Numbered from the stretch's first letter, positions 6,911 through 13,318 are shown. The stretch is 17,759 nucleotides of DNA from DATIBQ01 sp964573395 (GCA_964573395.1 CAZNJI010000009.1:1-17759); one strand, 5' to 3'. Notes: a model not told the origin generated them from the letters alone. Program-made: numbers and translations.

Positions 6911-6930
6911 AATTTAGATGATTTTTCTTC

Positions 6931-6959
6931 ACTATAGTATACAAATCTAATTATGTCAA
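6931..6959 (-). promoter_or_regulatory. Near-consensus promoter for the 168-aa hypothetical gene
   Basis: On the minus strand, TTGACA (6959-6954), a spacer of exactly 17 bases, and TATAGT (6936-6931). The predicted start near 6924 leaves a leader of about 14 bases to ATG 6910, without a Shine-Dalgarno sequence. It is divergent from the extended -10 promoter of the SIMPL gene. Confidence 0.7.
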
Positions 6960-6986
6960 CTATTGCCTCTTTAAACTCTTAATTAA

Positions 6987-6995
6987 TGCTATACT
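6987..6995 (+). promoter_or_regulatory. Extended -10 promoter before the SIMPL gene
   Basis: TGCTATACT (TATACT at 6990-6995) ends seven bases before ATG 7003, predicting a leaderless transcript. The same TGCTATACT string stands before the gene at 6099. Confidence 0.55.
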
Positions 6996-7002
6996 TCATC
7001 AT

Positions 7003-7728
7003 ATGAAGCGCGACTACCATCCCTTGGTACAGCTTGGTTTCTTAATCGGTGCAAGCTTAGTGTTGGCGGCGATTATCGGCGCATTTACGGTGTATCGCAT
7101 CCGGGCGCTTGCCGATGTTGTCTCTGTTACCGGATCGGCGAAAATAGACGTGGTTGCAGACCAGGCAAAATGGATTACCCAAATTACGAGAACCGCCACG
7201 CAAAGCAACCTCAAGAGCGGGTATGAATCGCTGGCGCGGGATTTGGAAGCGGTAAAAACGTTCCTTTCCGCTCAGGGAATTCCGGCAGAGCAAATTACGA
7301 TCGCGCCGGTATTCATGAACGAAGTGTATACGCAGGATACTTATGCCGAAAAGCGGTATAACCTAACGCAAAACATTGAAGTACAGTCGAACGACGTGCA
7401 AAAGATAAGCGACATGTCAAAGCTCGGCCTCGATTTAGTTGGCAGAGGAGTTATCTTCTCAACGCTTTCGCTTGAGTTCTACTATTCGAAACTTCCGGAA
7501 GCGCGCGTTACGTTACTGAAGACCGCCATTGAAGACGCAAAGGCGCGTGCGGAGAGTTTGGCATCAAGCACCGGCAAGCGGGCGGGAACGCTCAAATCCG
7601 CTTCAAGCGGCGTCGTGCAAGTGCAATCACGAAACTCGACCGACGTATCGGATTACGGCAGCTACGATACCTCGAAAATCGAAAAGCAGATCATGGTCAC
7701 CGTCAAAGCAACGTTTTCGCTGAAGTAA
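7003..7728 (+). CDS. SIMPL-domain (DUF541) membrane-anchored protein
   Basis: This 241-residue protein has one N-terminal membrane span (about 11-32) and an extracytoplasmic SIMPL domain. The domain opens with the family's typical first strand, SVTGSAKIDVVADQAKW (41-57), and ends with a final strand of the form QIMVTVKATFSLK. SIMPL proteins are found in the periplasm or cell surface of many bacteria; one E. coli member has been linked to oxidative stress tolerance, but the biochemical role is not settled. It is one base from the next gene (TAAcATG), so the two are co-transcribed and probably act together at the envelope. There is no Shine-Dalgarno sequence. Confidence 0.85.
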   Translation: MKRDYHPLVQLGFLIGASLVLAAIIGAFTVYRIRALADVVSVTGSAKIDVVADQAKWITQITRTATQSNLKSGYESLARDLEAVKTFLSAQGIPAEQITIAPVFMNEVYTQDTYAEKRYNLTQNIEVQSNDVQKISDMSKLGLDLVGRGVIFSTLSLEFYYSKLPEARVTLLKTAIEDAKARAESLASSTGKRAGTLKSASSGVVQVQSRNSTDVSDYGSYDTSKIEKQIMVTVKATFSLK

Positions 7729-7729
7729 C

Positions 7730-8479
7730 ATGAAGGCGCTCTTTGTTATTCTGTTCAGTCTTCTTCCATTGGTTTCCGCATCGGCGCAAACAGGGTTTAG
7801 CGAGAAAGCGCTGTGGTACGAACCGGTCTCTTATAAAACAGGCGATACGGTGCAGCTGCACGCGCTCATTTACAACAACTTCAACATCAGCGCATCGTTT
7901 CAGGTTCGGCTTGAAGATAACGGAACGTTTGTTGAGGAAAAGAGCATCACCCTTCCTGCCCAAACCGGAAAACCGATCTCGTTCGAGTGGAAAGCAGCCG
8001 GCGGGGAACATCTATTTCAGATGACCGTTGAGCGGGCAACGGACGCTACAGGAAAAACACTTCCGATTGATTCAGAGCGAATGTCGGCTTCCGTAACGCT
8101 CGGCGGCGGTGTTGGTGCAAAAGAAACCAAAAGAAGCTTTCTGCCCGCGGGCGTGAAGGAAAAGTGGCATGCAGTGCTTGGAACCATTGCCGATTGGCGG
8201 GAAGCGCAATTAGAAAAGTTCGTAGAGAAGCGAGATGCGCTGAAAGCGCAGATTGATGCCGCGCCAGCGGAGCCCGACCTTGAAAACCTGGGGTCTCCCG
8301 ATTCGGTCGGATCAACGAATCCGGCGGTTATCGTTACGCAGGTGAACCCGATGGTTTACCTGCAGTATTTTTTATACTTAGCGCTAGCTGCGCTCTTTGC
8401 TTCGGTCATCATATTTTACGGGCTCGGCATTCTGCTCGCACTCTTCATCATTCGCTTCATCCTCGGTCGTTTCGTGTAG
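7730..8479 (+). CDS. Secreted, C-terminally membrane-anchored protein with Ig-like (CARDB-like) domain
   Basis: This 249-residue protein has a clear signal peptide: residues 1-19, with a likely cut after ASA. Residues about 25-125 form a beta-sandwich-like domain with the pattern of CARDB/Ig-like adhesion or scaffold domains (YKTGDTVQLHALIYN, then FQVRLEDNG and ISFEWKAAGGEH). A charged helical linker (about 140-178) follows, then a low-complexity stretch. A long hydrophobic C-terminus (about 209-246) probably makes two membrane passes. The protein would display the Ig-like domain outside the membrane, tethered at its C-terminus. It lies between the SIMPL gene (one-base gap) and the MreD-position gene. 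No enzymatic motif is seen; the exact function is unknown. Confidence 0.75.
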   Translation: MKALFVILFSLLPLVSASAQTGFSEKALWYEPVSYKTGDTVQLHALIYNNFNISASFQVRLEDNGTFVEEKSITLPAQTGKPISFEWKAAGGEHLFQMTVERATDATGKTLPIDSERMSASVTLGGGVGAKETKRSFLPAGVKEKWHAVLGTIADWREAQLEKFVEKRDALKAQIDAAPAEPDLENLGSPDSVGSTNPAVIVTQVNPMVYLQYFLYLALAALFASVIIFYGLGILLALFIIRFILGRFV

Positions 8480-8486
8480 GGCAGTG

Positions 8487-8495
8487 TGCTAGAAT
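8487..8495 (+). promoter_or_regulatory. Extended -10 promoter before the small membrane protein/PBP2 pair
   Basis: TGCTAGAAT (TAGAAT at 8490-8495) begins eight bases after the previous stop codon and ends nine bases before ATG 8505. It predicts a leaderless or very short-leader transcript for 8505-10461. Confidence 0.45.
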
Positions 8496-8504
8496 TTCAC
8501 CATA

Positions 8505-8795
8505 ATGATTCTACGATCGCTTCTTCTAACCATTGCCGGCGTCGTGGCGGTGCTGGTTGCGCCTTTGTGGGTTCAGGTAGTGCTTATGGTACTCATTCTT
8601 TTCCTTGCCCGTCCTGCCGCGCTGGTGCTTATTCCGGCGTTCATAGCCGATTTGGCGTATAGCCCTGGTTCTGGAACGATTTTTCCAAATCTTCTGATGA
8701 CCGCTTTCGCCCTTCTCGCCCTCATGTGCTACGGTATCTTAAGGAAAAAGACCCGCCTCTTTTCAATGTATGATTTTTTGGAGAAGGAAAAATAA
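8505..8795 (+). CDS. Small membrane protein in MreD position
   Basis: This 96-residue protein is almost entirely hydrophobic, with three predicted spans (about 4-22, 25-48 and 60-80) and a short charged tail (KKTRLFSMYDFLEKEK). Its last 26 bases overlap the start of the PBP2 gene, so the two are translationally coupled. In many bacteria the gene just before mrdA is mreD, a membrane protein of the elongation complex with five or six spans. This one is shorter and I cannot show homology, so MreD-like describes position only. mreB and mreC are not in the window. Confidence 0.7.
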   Translation: MILRSLLLTIAGVVAVLVAPLWVQVVLMVLILFLARPAALVLIPAFIADLAYSPGSGTIFPNLLMTAFALLALMCYGILRKKTRLFSMYDFLEKEK

Positions 8796-10461
8796 ATATC
8801 GCGTTACCGAGCTCAACCCGGATGAGATTCTGCTTGATGCGTATAATCTGCCGGCATTCGATACTCAGCAATTCGAAGGGCGCGTCGAGCGGCCAATAAA
8901 AAAGCGCACTCTGCGAGTGCTATTCGGCATCGGCTGTTTTTTCATCCTCATTTTCGTCGCACGGCTCGGGCAGATTCAAATTGCCCGCGGGGCGTATTTT
9001 TCTGAGAAAAGCGATCAGAACAGTCTCGACCGGATTCCGGTATTCGCCGACCGGGGCATCATTTACGACCGAAACGGCATCGAGCTGGTGTGGAATGCCA
9101 CGCGCGCTGAAGACGGCATTCCGCGCCGCGCCTACACGCGCACGCCGGGCTTCGCAACGCTCTTAGGCTACGTGTCGTACCCGACAAAAGATAAGCAAGG
9201 AAAATTCTGGCAGTTCGACATCGTGGGAGAAGACGGCATTGAAAAAGAATTCAATCATGCCATTTCAGGAACGAACGGCGTAAAGCTCATTGAAACCGAC
9301 GTGCGCGGCGAAGTGCTGTCAGAAAATACGATTGAAAGCCCGGAGAAAGGAGAAAACTTCTCGCTTTCCATCGATGCCGGCATTCAGGCAGAACTCTATA
9401 AAGGAATTGAAGCGCTTGCCAAGCAGTCGGAATACAAGGCGGGAGCGGGAGCGATCATGGACATTTACTCTGGCGAACTGCTCGCGTTCACCAGCTACCC
9501 TGAGTACGACCCCGAAATTCTCTCTGACGGATCCGATGCGGAGAAAATTCAAGGATATCTCTCAAGTAGTGCCAAACCATTTTTGAATCGTCTGCTCGAC
9601 GGCCTGTATACGCCTGGCTCCATCGTCAAGCCATTCTTGGCGCTTGGTGCGCTTGAAGAAGGGGTAATTACGCCCGAGAAAATCATCGTCTCGACCGGCA
9701 AGCTCACCATTCCGAATCCGTATAATCCGGAAAACGAATCCGTTTTTCGCGACAACAAAGCGCACGGCCCGGTTGACATGCGTAAAGCCATCGCCGTTTC
9801 TTCGAACGTCTACTTCTACCAAATCGGCGGCGGCTACGGCTCACAAGAGGGCTTAGGAATTGCACGCATTGAAAAATACGTGCGCATGTTCGGCATCGGA
9901 GAAAAAACAGGAATCGGGCTCGAGGGCGAAAAGGAGGGAAACATTCCAAGCGTAGAGTGGAAGGCAGAGCGCTTTCCGGGAGACCCGTGGCGGGTGGGAG
10001 ATACCTACAACACCAGTATCGGCCAGTACGGCTTCCAGGTAACCCCGATGCAGATGCTCCGCGGCATTGCCGGAGTTGCCTCTCGCGGAACGCTCGTAAC
10101 GCCGCGGGTAACCCTTGTGGGGCCGAACGAAAAATCGGAGCGGCCGGAAAAACTTCCCATTAAGGATGAAGCCTACAGCGTGGTGCAAGATGCGCTTCGG
10201 ATGTGCGTAACCGAAGGTACCTGCACGGCATTGAATCTGCCGGAAGTGCAGATTGCCGCAAAAACCGGTACGGCGCAGATTAACCAAAATACTCGCGTGA
10301 ACGCCTGGACTATCGGCTTCTTTCCATACGAGCGGCCGCAATATGCGTTCGTGGTTATCATGGAAAACGGCCCTATTATCTCTTCTGGTGCAACACATGC
10401 TATTCGGCCGGTATTTCAATGGATGGCCGAGAACCGTTCTGAACTGCTCCATGGGTTTTAG
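8770..10461 (+). CDS. mrdA: Penicillin-binding protein 2 type transpeptidase
   Basis: This 563-residue class B PBP is predicted to cross-link peptidoglycan outside the membrane, in PBP2 style during elongation. A cytoplasmic tail is followed by one membrane span (about 47-64) and the pedestal motif DRGIIYDRNG (94-103). The transpeptidase domain has all three motifs: S284-I-V-K287, S344-S-N346 and K498-T-G500. GWTIGFFPYERP-type sequence after KTG is the usual substrate wall. The N-terminal dimerisation domain is short: only about 20 residues separate the first pedestal strand from the RAYTRTPGFATLLGYVS segment, where larger PBP2s carry roughly a hundred. The start overlaps the preceding gene by 26 bases. 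Assignment to mrdA rather than a second FtsI rests on context. Confidence 0.9.
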   Translation: MIFWRRKNKYRVTELNPDEILLDAYNLPAFDTQQFEGRVERPIKKRTLRVLFGIGCFFILIFVARLGQIQIARGAYFSEKSDQNSLDRIPVFADRGIIYDRNGIELVWNATRAEDGIPRRAYTRTPGFATLLGYVSYPTKDKQGKFWQFDIVGEDGIEKEFNHAISGTNGVKLIETDVRGEVLSENTIESPEKGENFSLSIDAGIQAELYKGIEALAKQSEYKAGAGAIMDIYSGELLAFTSYPEYDPEILSDGSDAEKIQGYLSSSAKPFLNRLLDGLYTPGSIVKPFLALGALEEGVITPEKIIVSTGKLTIPNPYNPENESVFRDNKAHGPVDMRKAIAVSSNVYFYQIGGGYGSQEGLGIARIEKYVRMFGIGEKTGIGLEGEKEGNIPSVEWKAERFPGDPWRVGDTYNTSIGQYGFQVTPMQMLRGIAGVASRGTLVTPRVTLVGPNEKSERPEKLPIKDEAYSVVQDALRMCVTEGTCTALNLPEVQIAAKTGTAQINQNTRVNAWTIGFFPYERPQYAFVVIMENGPIISSGATHAIRPVFQWMAENRSELLHGF

Positions 10462-10585
10462 GTTATAGATGCTTCGGAAAATGCTTTTCTCACCCCAGTC
10501 CTACCCCTGCTCGAAAAGTGTATTTCTTTCACTTTTAAATCTTGGAAACCTGCCCTGAACTTGCCGAATCGGAAAGTATACTGCA

Positions 10586-10594
10586 TGGTACAAT
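10586..10594 (+). promoter_or_regulatory. Extended -10 promoter before the 230-aa hypothetical gene
   Basis: TGGTACAAT (TACAAT at 10589-10594) ends eight bases before ATG 10603. The string is identical to the one at 2458-2466. A second -10-like TATACT lies at 10577-10582. The gap 10462-10585 holds only weak AT-rich hairpins, for example AAAAGTG (10514-10520) with CACTTTT (10530-10536). Confidence 0.5.
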
Positions 10595-10602
10595 GCAGTT
10601 GT

Positions 10603-11295
10603 ATGAATTTAGAAAAAGGTTTCGGCAATGAAAAGAGTATAGAAGCATTAAAGAATGAGTTTTTTACAAAACAGAAAGAGTGGTTACAGTTTAAAGGTGA
10701 ATTCGAGTTACGTACTAAAGAGTTGGAAGAATTTCGGCAAAAGCTTGAAGCTGCAGGAATCGACGTTAATGCGTATCTCAAGGAAAATTTCGGACAAGAA
10801 ACCATCGCTGTACCATCCAACAATGAATTGGAATCTAAAAAAGCTGATATTGAGAAACGAAGACAAAAGGATTTATCTATTGTCCAAATGGACAGGGTGC
10901 CGCTTGTGTATAGTTTTGCGAGACACGGAAGCGGAAACTCTGAACTTGGCGATGAAGAATGGAGCGAATTAGATGATTATCTTCTCAATAAGGCCCCTGA
11001 TAATTTTGGAGATATAAATGCTGTGTACCAAATGATGGATGAAATGTATAATGGAATTGTATTGAGTAGGAGCTTCGGGATTGATACTAAGCAAGTACCG
11101 GACAAGCGTGCTTTCAAATACGGGCCAGATGGTAGTTTGTCATCACTTGCCATTAATGCACTTCAGTGGTATTTACGAGAGAAGAAACAAGGGAACCTTA
11201 CTATCTCACTTAAAGACTATGTCCAAGGGACACATGAAGTAATTAATGCCAAGTATGATGCTGAACTTGCCCAATTAGAGCATAAAGATTCTTAA
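10603..11295 (+). CDS. Hypothetical protein with N-terminal coiled coil
   Basis: This is a 230-residue protein from ATG 10603. An in-frame TTG at 10561 would add 14 residues, but the -10 boxes lie between the two, so the ATG is preferred. Residues about 8-50 and 74-92 are charged and helical, likely coiled coil (ALKNEFFTKQKEWLQF, then RTKELEEFRQKLEA). Residues about 98-200 are a mixed region with SFARHGSGN, a Met/Tyr-rich helix around QMMDEMYN, and LAINALQWYLREKK; the C-terminus is again helical. There is no signal peptide or membrane span. The gene is more AT-rich than mrdA and mraZ on either side. I do not recognise the family; a link to histidine phosphatases from the RHG triplet was considered and not accepted. 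Confidence 0.7.
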   Translation: MNLEKGFGNEKSIEALKNEFFTKQKEWLQFKGEFELRTKELEEFRQKLEAAGIDVNAYLKENFGQETIAVPSNNELESKKADIEKRRQKDLSIVQMDRVPLVYSFARHGSGNSELGDEEWSELDDYLLNKAPDNFGDINAVYQMMDEMYNGIVLSRSFGIDTKQVPDKRAFKYGPDGSLSSLAINALQWYLREKKQGNLTISLKDYVQGTHEVINAKYDAELAQLEHKDS

Positions 11296-11315
11296 TGCAA
11301 ACCTAAACCACTATT

Positions 11316-11344
11316 TTGACTCATCTTTATAAATGTGATATAGT
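11316..11344 (+). promoter_or_regulatory. Strong greA promoter
   Basis: TTGACT (11316-11321), a 17-base spacer and TATAGT (11339-11344), with TG one base before the -10 box, so it has -35, -10 and extended -10 elements together. The predicted start is near 11351, leaving a leader of about 68 bases to greA, the longest clearly supported leader in the window. Confidence 0.75.
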
Positions 11345-11359
11345 TTAAAAACAATAATT

Positions 11360-11404
11360 ATGAACCCCGTTAGAGGTAGCTCTCTTTCGGGTATAATTTT
11401 TTAA
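11360..11404 (+). promoter_or_regulatory. greA leader element: hairpin plus T6, overlapping a possible 14-codon leader ORF
   Basis: The leader contains CCCG (11366-11369) pairing with CGGG (11388-11391), and inside it AGAG (11372-11375) pairing with CTCT (11380-11383) around a GTAG loop. T6 follows at 11397-11402. The same bases encode a short ORF from ATG 11360 to TAA 11404, reading MNPVRGSSLSGIIF. The element looks like an attenuator or a degenerate palindromic repeat. A perfect TATAAT at 11392-11397 could also act as a second -10 box for greA. Confidence 0.5.
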
Positions 11405-11418
11405 TAATCAAATTTAAA

Positions 11419-11877
11419 ATGAAAGAATATCTTACGAAAGAAAATAAGGCTTCTTTGGAGGCGGAACTGAAGGAATTGAGTTCGGTAAAGCGAAAGGAAA
11501 TTATTTCTGCGCTCGAATATGCCAAATCACTCGGCGATCTTTCCGAAAACGCCGAATACCACCAGGCGCGCGAAGAACAGCGCCGGCTTGAAGAGCGGAT
11601 TTCTCAAATTGACCACATATTAAAGAATGCAGAAGTCGTGGAACGGGCAACGGATGGCATTGTTACCATTGGCTCATTGGTGGTCATTCAAAAAGACGGC
11701 GAACCAAACACGAGAACCTTCCAAATCGTCGGAAGTGAAGAAACTGACATGCTTTCAGGGAAAATCTCGTACAAATCGCCGCTCGGCGAGGCGCTGATGG
11801 GCAAACGGGTAGGCGAAAAAGTCTCCGTCATGGCTCCAAAAGGAGAAATTGCCTATACAATAGTTTCTGTAAACTAA
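11419..11877 (+). CDS. greA: Transcription elongation factor GreA
   Basis: This 152-residue protein has the usual GreA length. The N-terminal coiled coil (about 5-75) carries the tip motif GDLSENAEY (39-47), with the acidic residues Asp40 and Glu43 that correspond to the pair stimulating RNA cleavage in the RNA polymerase secondary channel. The C-terminal FKBP-like domain ends with SPLGEALMGKRVGEKVSV. GreA rescues backtracked RNA polymerase and aids promoter escape. It is a single-gene unit, with a strong promoter and structured leader upstream (11316-11404) and an intrinsic terminator after it. There is no Shine-Dalgarno sequence before the ATG. Confidence 0.97.
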   Translation: MKEYLTKENKASLEAELKELSSVKRKEIISALEYAKSLGDLSENAEYHQAREEQRRLEERISQIDHILKNAEVVERATDGIVTIGSLVVIQKDGEPNTRTFQIVGSEETDMLSGKISYKSPLGEALMGKRVGEKVSVMAPKGEIAYTIVSVN

Positions 11878-11886
11878 ACCTTAAGT

Positions 11887-11914
11887 AAAAAAGACCCCTT
11901 CGGGGGTCTTTTTT
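11887..11914 (+). terminator. Intrinsic terminator of greA
   Basis: The arm AAAAAAGACCCC (11887-11898), a TTCG tetraloop and the arm GGGGTCTTTTTT (11903-11914) form a perfect 12-pair hairpin with its own U-tract, able to act on either strand. Confidence 0.93.
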
Positions 11915-11918
11915 GTAG

Positions 11919-11927
11919 TTATCCACA
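11919..11927 (+). promoter_or_regulatory. DnaA-box consensus match upstream of mraZ
   Basis: TTATCCACA is an exact match to the E. coli-type DnaA box. It directly abuts the candidate -35 box of mraZ (TTGCGG, 11928-11933). It is a single site, and a chance match in a window of this size is not negligible. Confidence 0.4.
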
Positions 11928-11957
11928 TTGCGGGGGTAGGAACGGGTGGTATACAAT
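11928..11957 (+). promoter_or_regulatory. mraZ: mraZ promoter
   Basis: A -35-like TTGCGG (11928-11933) is followed 16 bases later by TATACA (11950-11955), or 18 bases later by the overlapping TACAAT (11952-11957). TGG just before TATACA makes an extended -10. The predicted start, near 11962-11964, falls at the edge of the MraZ-type repeats. Confidence 0.6.
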
Positions 11958-11963
11958 GTAAAC

Positions 11964-11983
11964 AAGTGGAAAGAAGTGGGAAA
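11964..11983 (+). promoter_or_regulatory. MraZ-type operator (two tandem repeats)
   Basis: Two direct repeats, AAGTGGAAAG (11964-11973) and AAGTGGGAAA (11974-11983), lie in exact 10-base register; a third, weaker GGGTGG is at 11944-11949. Known MraZ operators upstream of mraZ are tandem GTGG/TGGG-type repeats at this spacing and mediate autorepression of the dcw cluster. Confidence 0.7.
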
Positions 11984-11991
11984 TAAAAAAT

Positions 11992-12426
11992 ATGGTTATT
12001 GGTGAATACTTACATACTCTTGATGACAAAAACCGCCTTTCATTTCCGGCTAAATTCCGGAAGGAGGTAGGGAAGACCGTCGTCATTACGCCGGGGCTTG
12101 ATCAGTGTCTGTTCGTATTCACCACAAAGGAATGGGAAACCATCTCGTCAAAGCTCTCTGAATCGTCTCTTTTACAGGCCGACAACCGCAGTTTCCATCG
12201 CTACCTTTTCGGCGGCGCGGTTGAGGTAACGTTCGACACGCTTGGCCGCGTGCTCATACCTGATTTCTTGAAAGCCCGGGCCGGGCTGAAAGGAAAGGTG
12301 GCAGTTGTGGGAGTCCACAACCGCATCGAACTCTGGGATGGCGATACCTGGAACAAGTACAAACGAGATGTCGAGGGCCGGGCTGATGCCTTAGCTGAAA
12401 AGCTCGGATCAGTCGGCGCCCTCTAG
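11992..12426 (+). CDS. mraZ: Transcriptional regulator MraZ
   Basis: This 144-residue protein has the usual MraZ length. It has two AbrB-like half-domains, each with the DxxxR signature: DDKNR (residues 11-15) and DTLGR (near 82-86), the latter followed by VLIP. MraZ forms a ring that binds tandem repeats before its own gene and represses the division and cell-wall cluster; such repeats are present at 11964-11983. It is the first gene of the cluster mraZ-rsmH-ftsL-ftsI. Its stop codon TAG overlaps the GTG candidate start of rsmH. There is no Shine-Dalgarno sequence. Confidence 0.97.
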   Translation: MVIGEYLHTLDDKNRLSFPAKFRKEVGKTVVITPGLDQCLFVFTTKEWETISSKLSESSLLQADNRSFHRYLFGGAVEVTFDTLGRVLIPDFLKARAGLKGKVAVVGVHNRIELWDGDTWNKYKRDVEGRADALAEKLGSVGAL

Positions 12427-12431
12427 TGCCT

Positions 12432-13310
12432 ATGCATATACCGGTTCTTTTACATGAAGCAATTGATGGCCTTGCAATCACTCCGGGCGATGTTGTTATA
12501 GACGGAACCTTCGGGGGCGGCGGGCATACCAATGAATTAATCAAGCAGTACGGAGATGCCATCAAGATCATTGCGGTTGACTTGGATGAAAAAGCCGAAG
12601 CGCGTTTTCAAGCAGTGCAGAAGCCGAAAAACGTTTCGTTTGTGGCGGCAAATTTCAAAGACGCACCGCTTATCTTAAACGAAGCTGGTTTTGATCATGC
12701 CGATAAGGTGCTGCTCGATCTCGGGACGAGCACGTTTCAGCTGCTCAACGATGATCGCGGCTTTTCGTTCAACTCTGATGCGCCGCTTTTGATGACGTTT
12801 GCCGAAAGGGGTTCGCATACCGGCGTTTCTGCGTACGACGTCGTCAATTCCTGGGCGGAAGAAACGCTTGAAACCATCTTCCGCGGATTCGGCGAAGAAA
12901 AGCGGGCAAAAAGAATCGCCCGAGTCATTGCCGAAGCCAGGGAAGCGGCACCAATTAAAACGAGCAGGCAGCTTGCCGAACTGATAGAGCGATTGGTGCC
13001 GCGCCAGGGAAAAATCCATCCGGCAACCCGCGTTTTTCAAGCGATCCGAATCGCGGTCAACGACGAGCTTACCGTCATCGCTGCGGCGATTGATGCGTGG
13101 TGGAACGTGCTTCCTGAACGCGGCCGCATTGCCATCATTACCTTTCACAGCCTGGAAGACCGGGTGGTGAAGCGGGCATTTGCTTCATATAAAGAAACCG
13201 GACAAGGGGCTTTGGTGCATAAAAAACCCATCGTTCCCGGAAAAGAAGAAATTAAACACAACCGACGATCGAGAAGCGCGAAACTGCGTGTTATCGAAAA
13301 ATTAGCATAA
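12432..13310 (+). CDS. rsmH: 16S rRNA (cytosine1402-N4)-methyltransferase RsmH
   Basis: This 292-residue enzyme methylates the N4 of C1402 in the 16S rRNA decoding site using S-adenosylmethionine. It begins with the typical HIPVLLHEAI. The SAM-binding loop is VIDGTFGGGGHT, followed by the acidic strand end AVDLDEKA, then LLDLGTSTFQL and RGFSF. The C-terminal part has HPATRVFQAIRIAVN, ITFHSLEDRVVKR and RRSRSAKLR, all hallmarks. The loop usually ending DGPLDMRM reads SDAPLLMTF here, so normally conserved Asp and Arg are missing. ATG 12432 is chosen; an in-frame GTG at 12426, overlapping the mraZ stop, would add two residues. It is second in the division cluster. Confidence 0.95.
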   Translation: MHIPVLLHEAIDGLAITPGDVVIDGTFGGGGHTNELIKQYGDAIKIIAVDLDEKAEARFQAVQKPKNVSFVAANFKDAPLILNEAGFDHADKVLLDLGTSTFQLLNDDRGFSFNSDAPLLMTFAERGSHTGVSAYDVVNSWAEETLETIFRGFGEEKRAKRIARVIAEAREAAPIKTSRQLAELIERLVPRQGKIHPATRVFQAIRIAVNDELTVIAAAIDAWWNVLPERGRIAIITFHSLEDRVVKRAFASYKETGQGALVHKKPIVPGKEEIKHNRRSRSAKLRVIEKLA

Positions 13311-13318
13311 GTTTTTAT

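Noticed and set aside
9853..10452. 199-codon open frame on the minus strand
   Set aside because: It lies wholly antisense to the transpeptidase domain of mrdA, whose catalytic motifs are intact, and its translation shows no recognisable pattern. It is a shadow frame of a GC-richer gene.
10476..10536. Short AT-rich hairpins after mrdA as a terminator
   Set aside because: The stems (for example AAAAGTG with CACTTTT) are AT-rich, have long loops and no U-tract. Several compete for the same bases. They are too weak to call.
10458..10823. 121-codon minus-strand frame
   Set aside because: Overlaps the promoter and N-terminus of the 10603 gene on the opposite strand; composition rich in Ser/Phe/Cys and no promoter for it.
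10900..10950. RHG triplet in the 10603 protein as a histidine-phosphatase signature
   Set aside because: The motif follows a strand-like segment, but the rest of the phosphatase pattern, including the second Arg and the C-terminal catalytic His context, is not visible and the protein is too short after it.
12675..13148. 157-codon open frame on the minus strand
   Set aside because: Antisense to conserved RsmH motifs; the translation is rich in Arg, His and Phe as expected from reading a real gene backwards.
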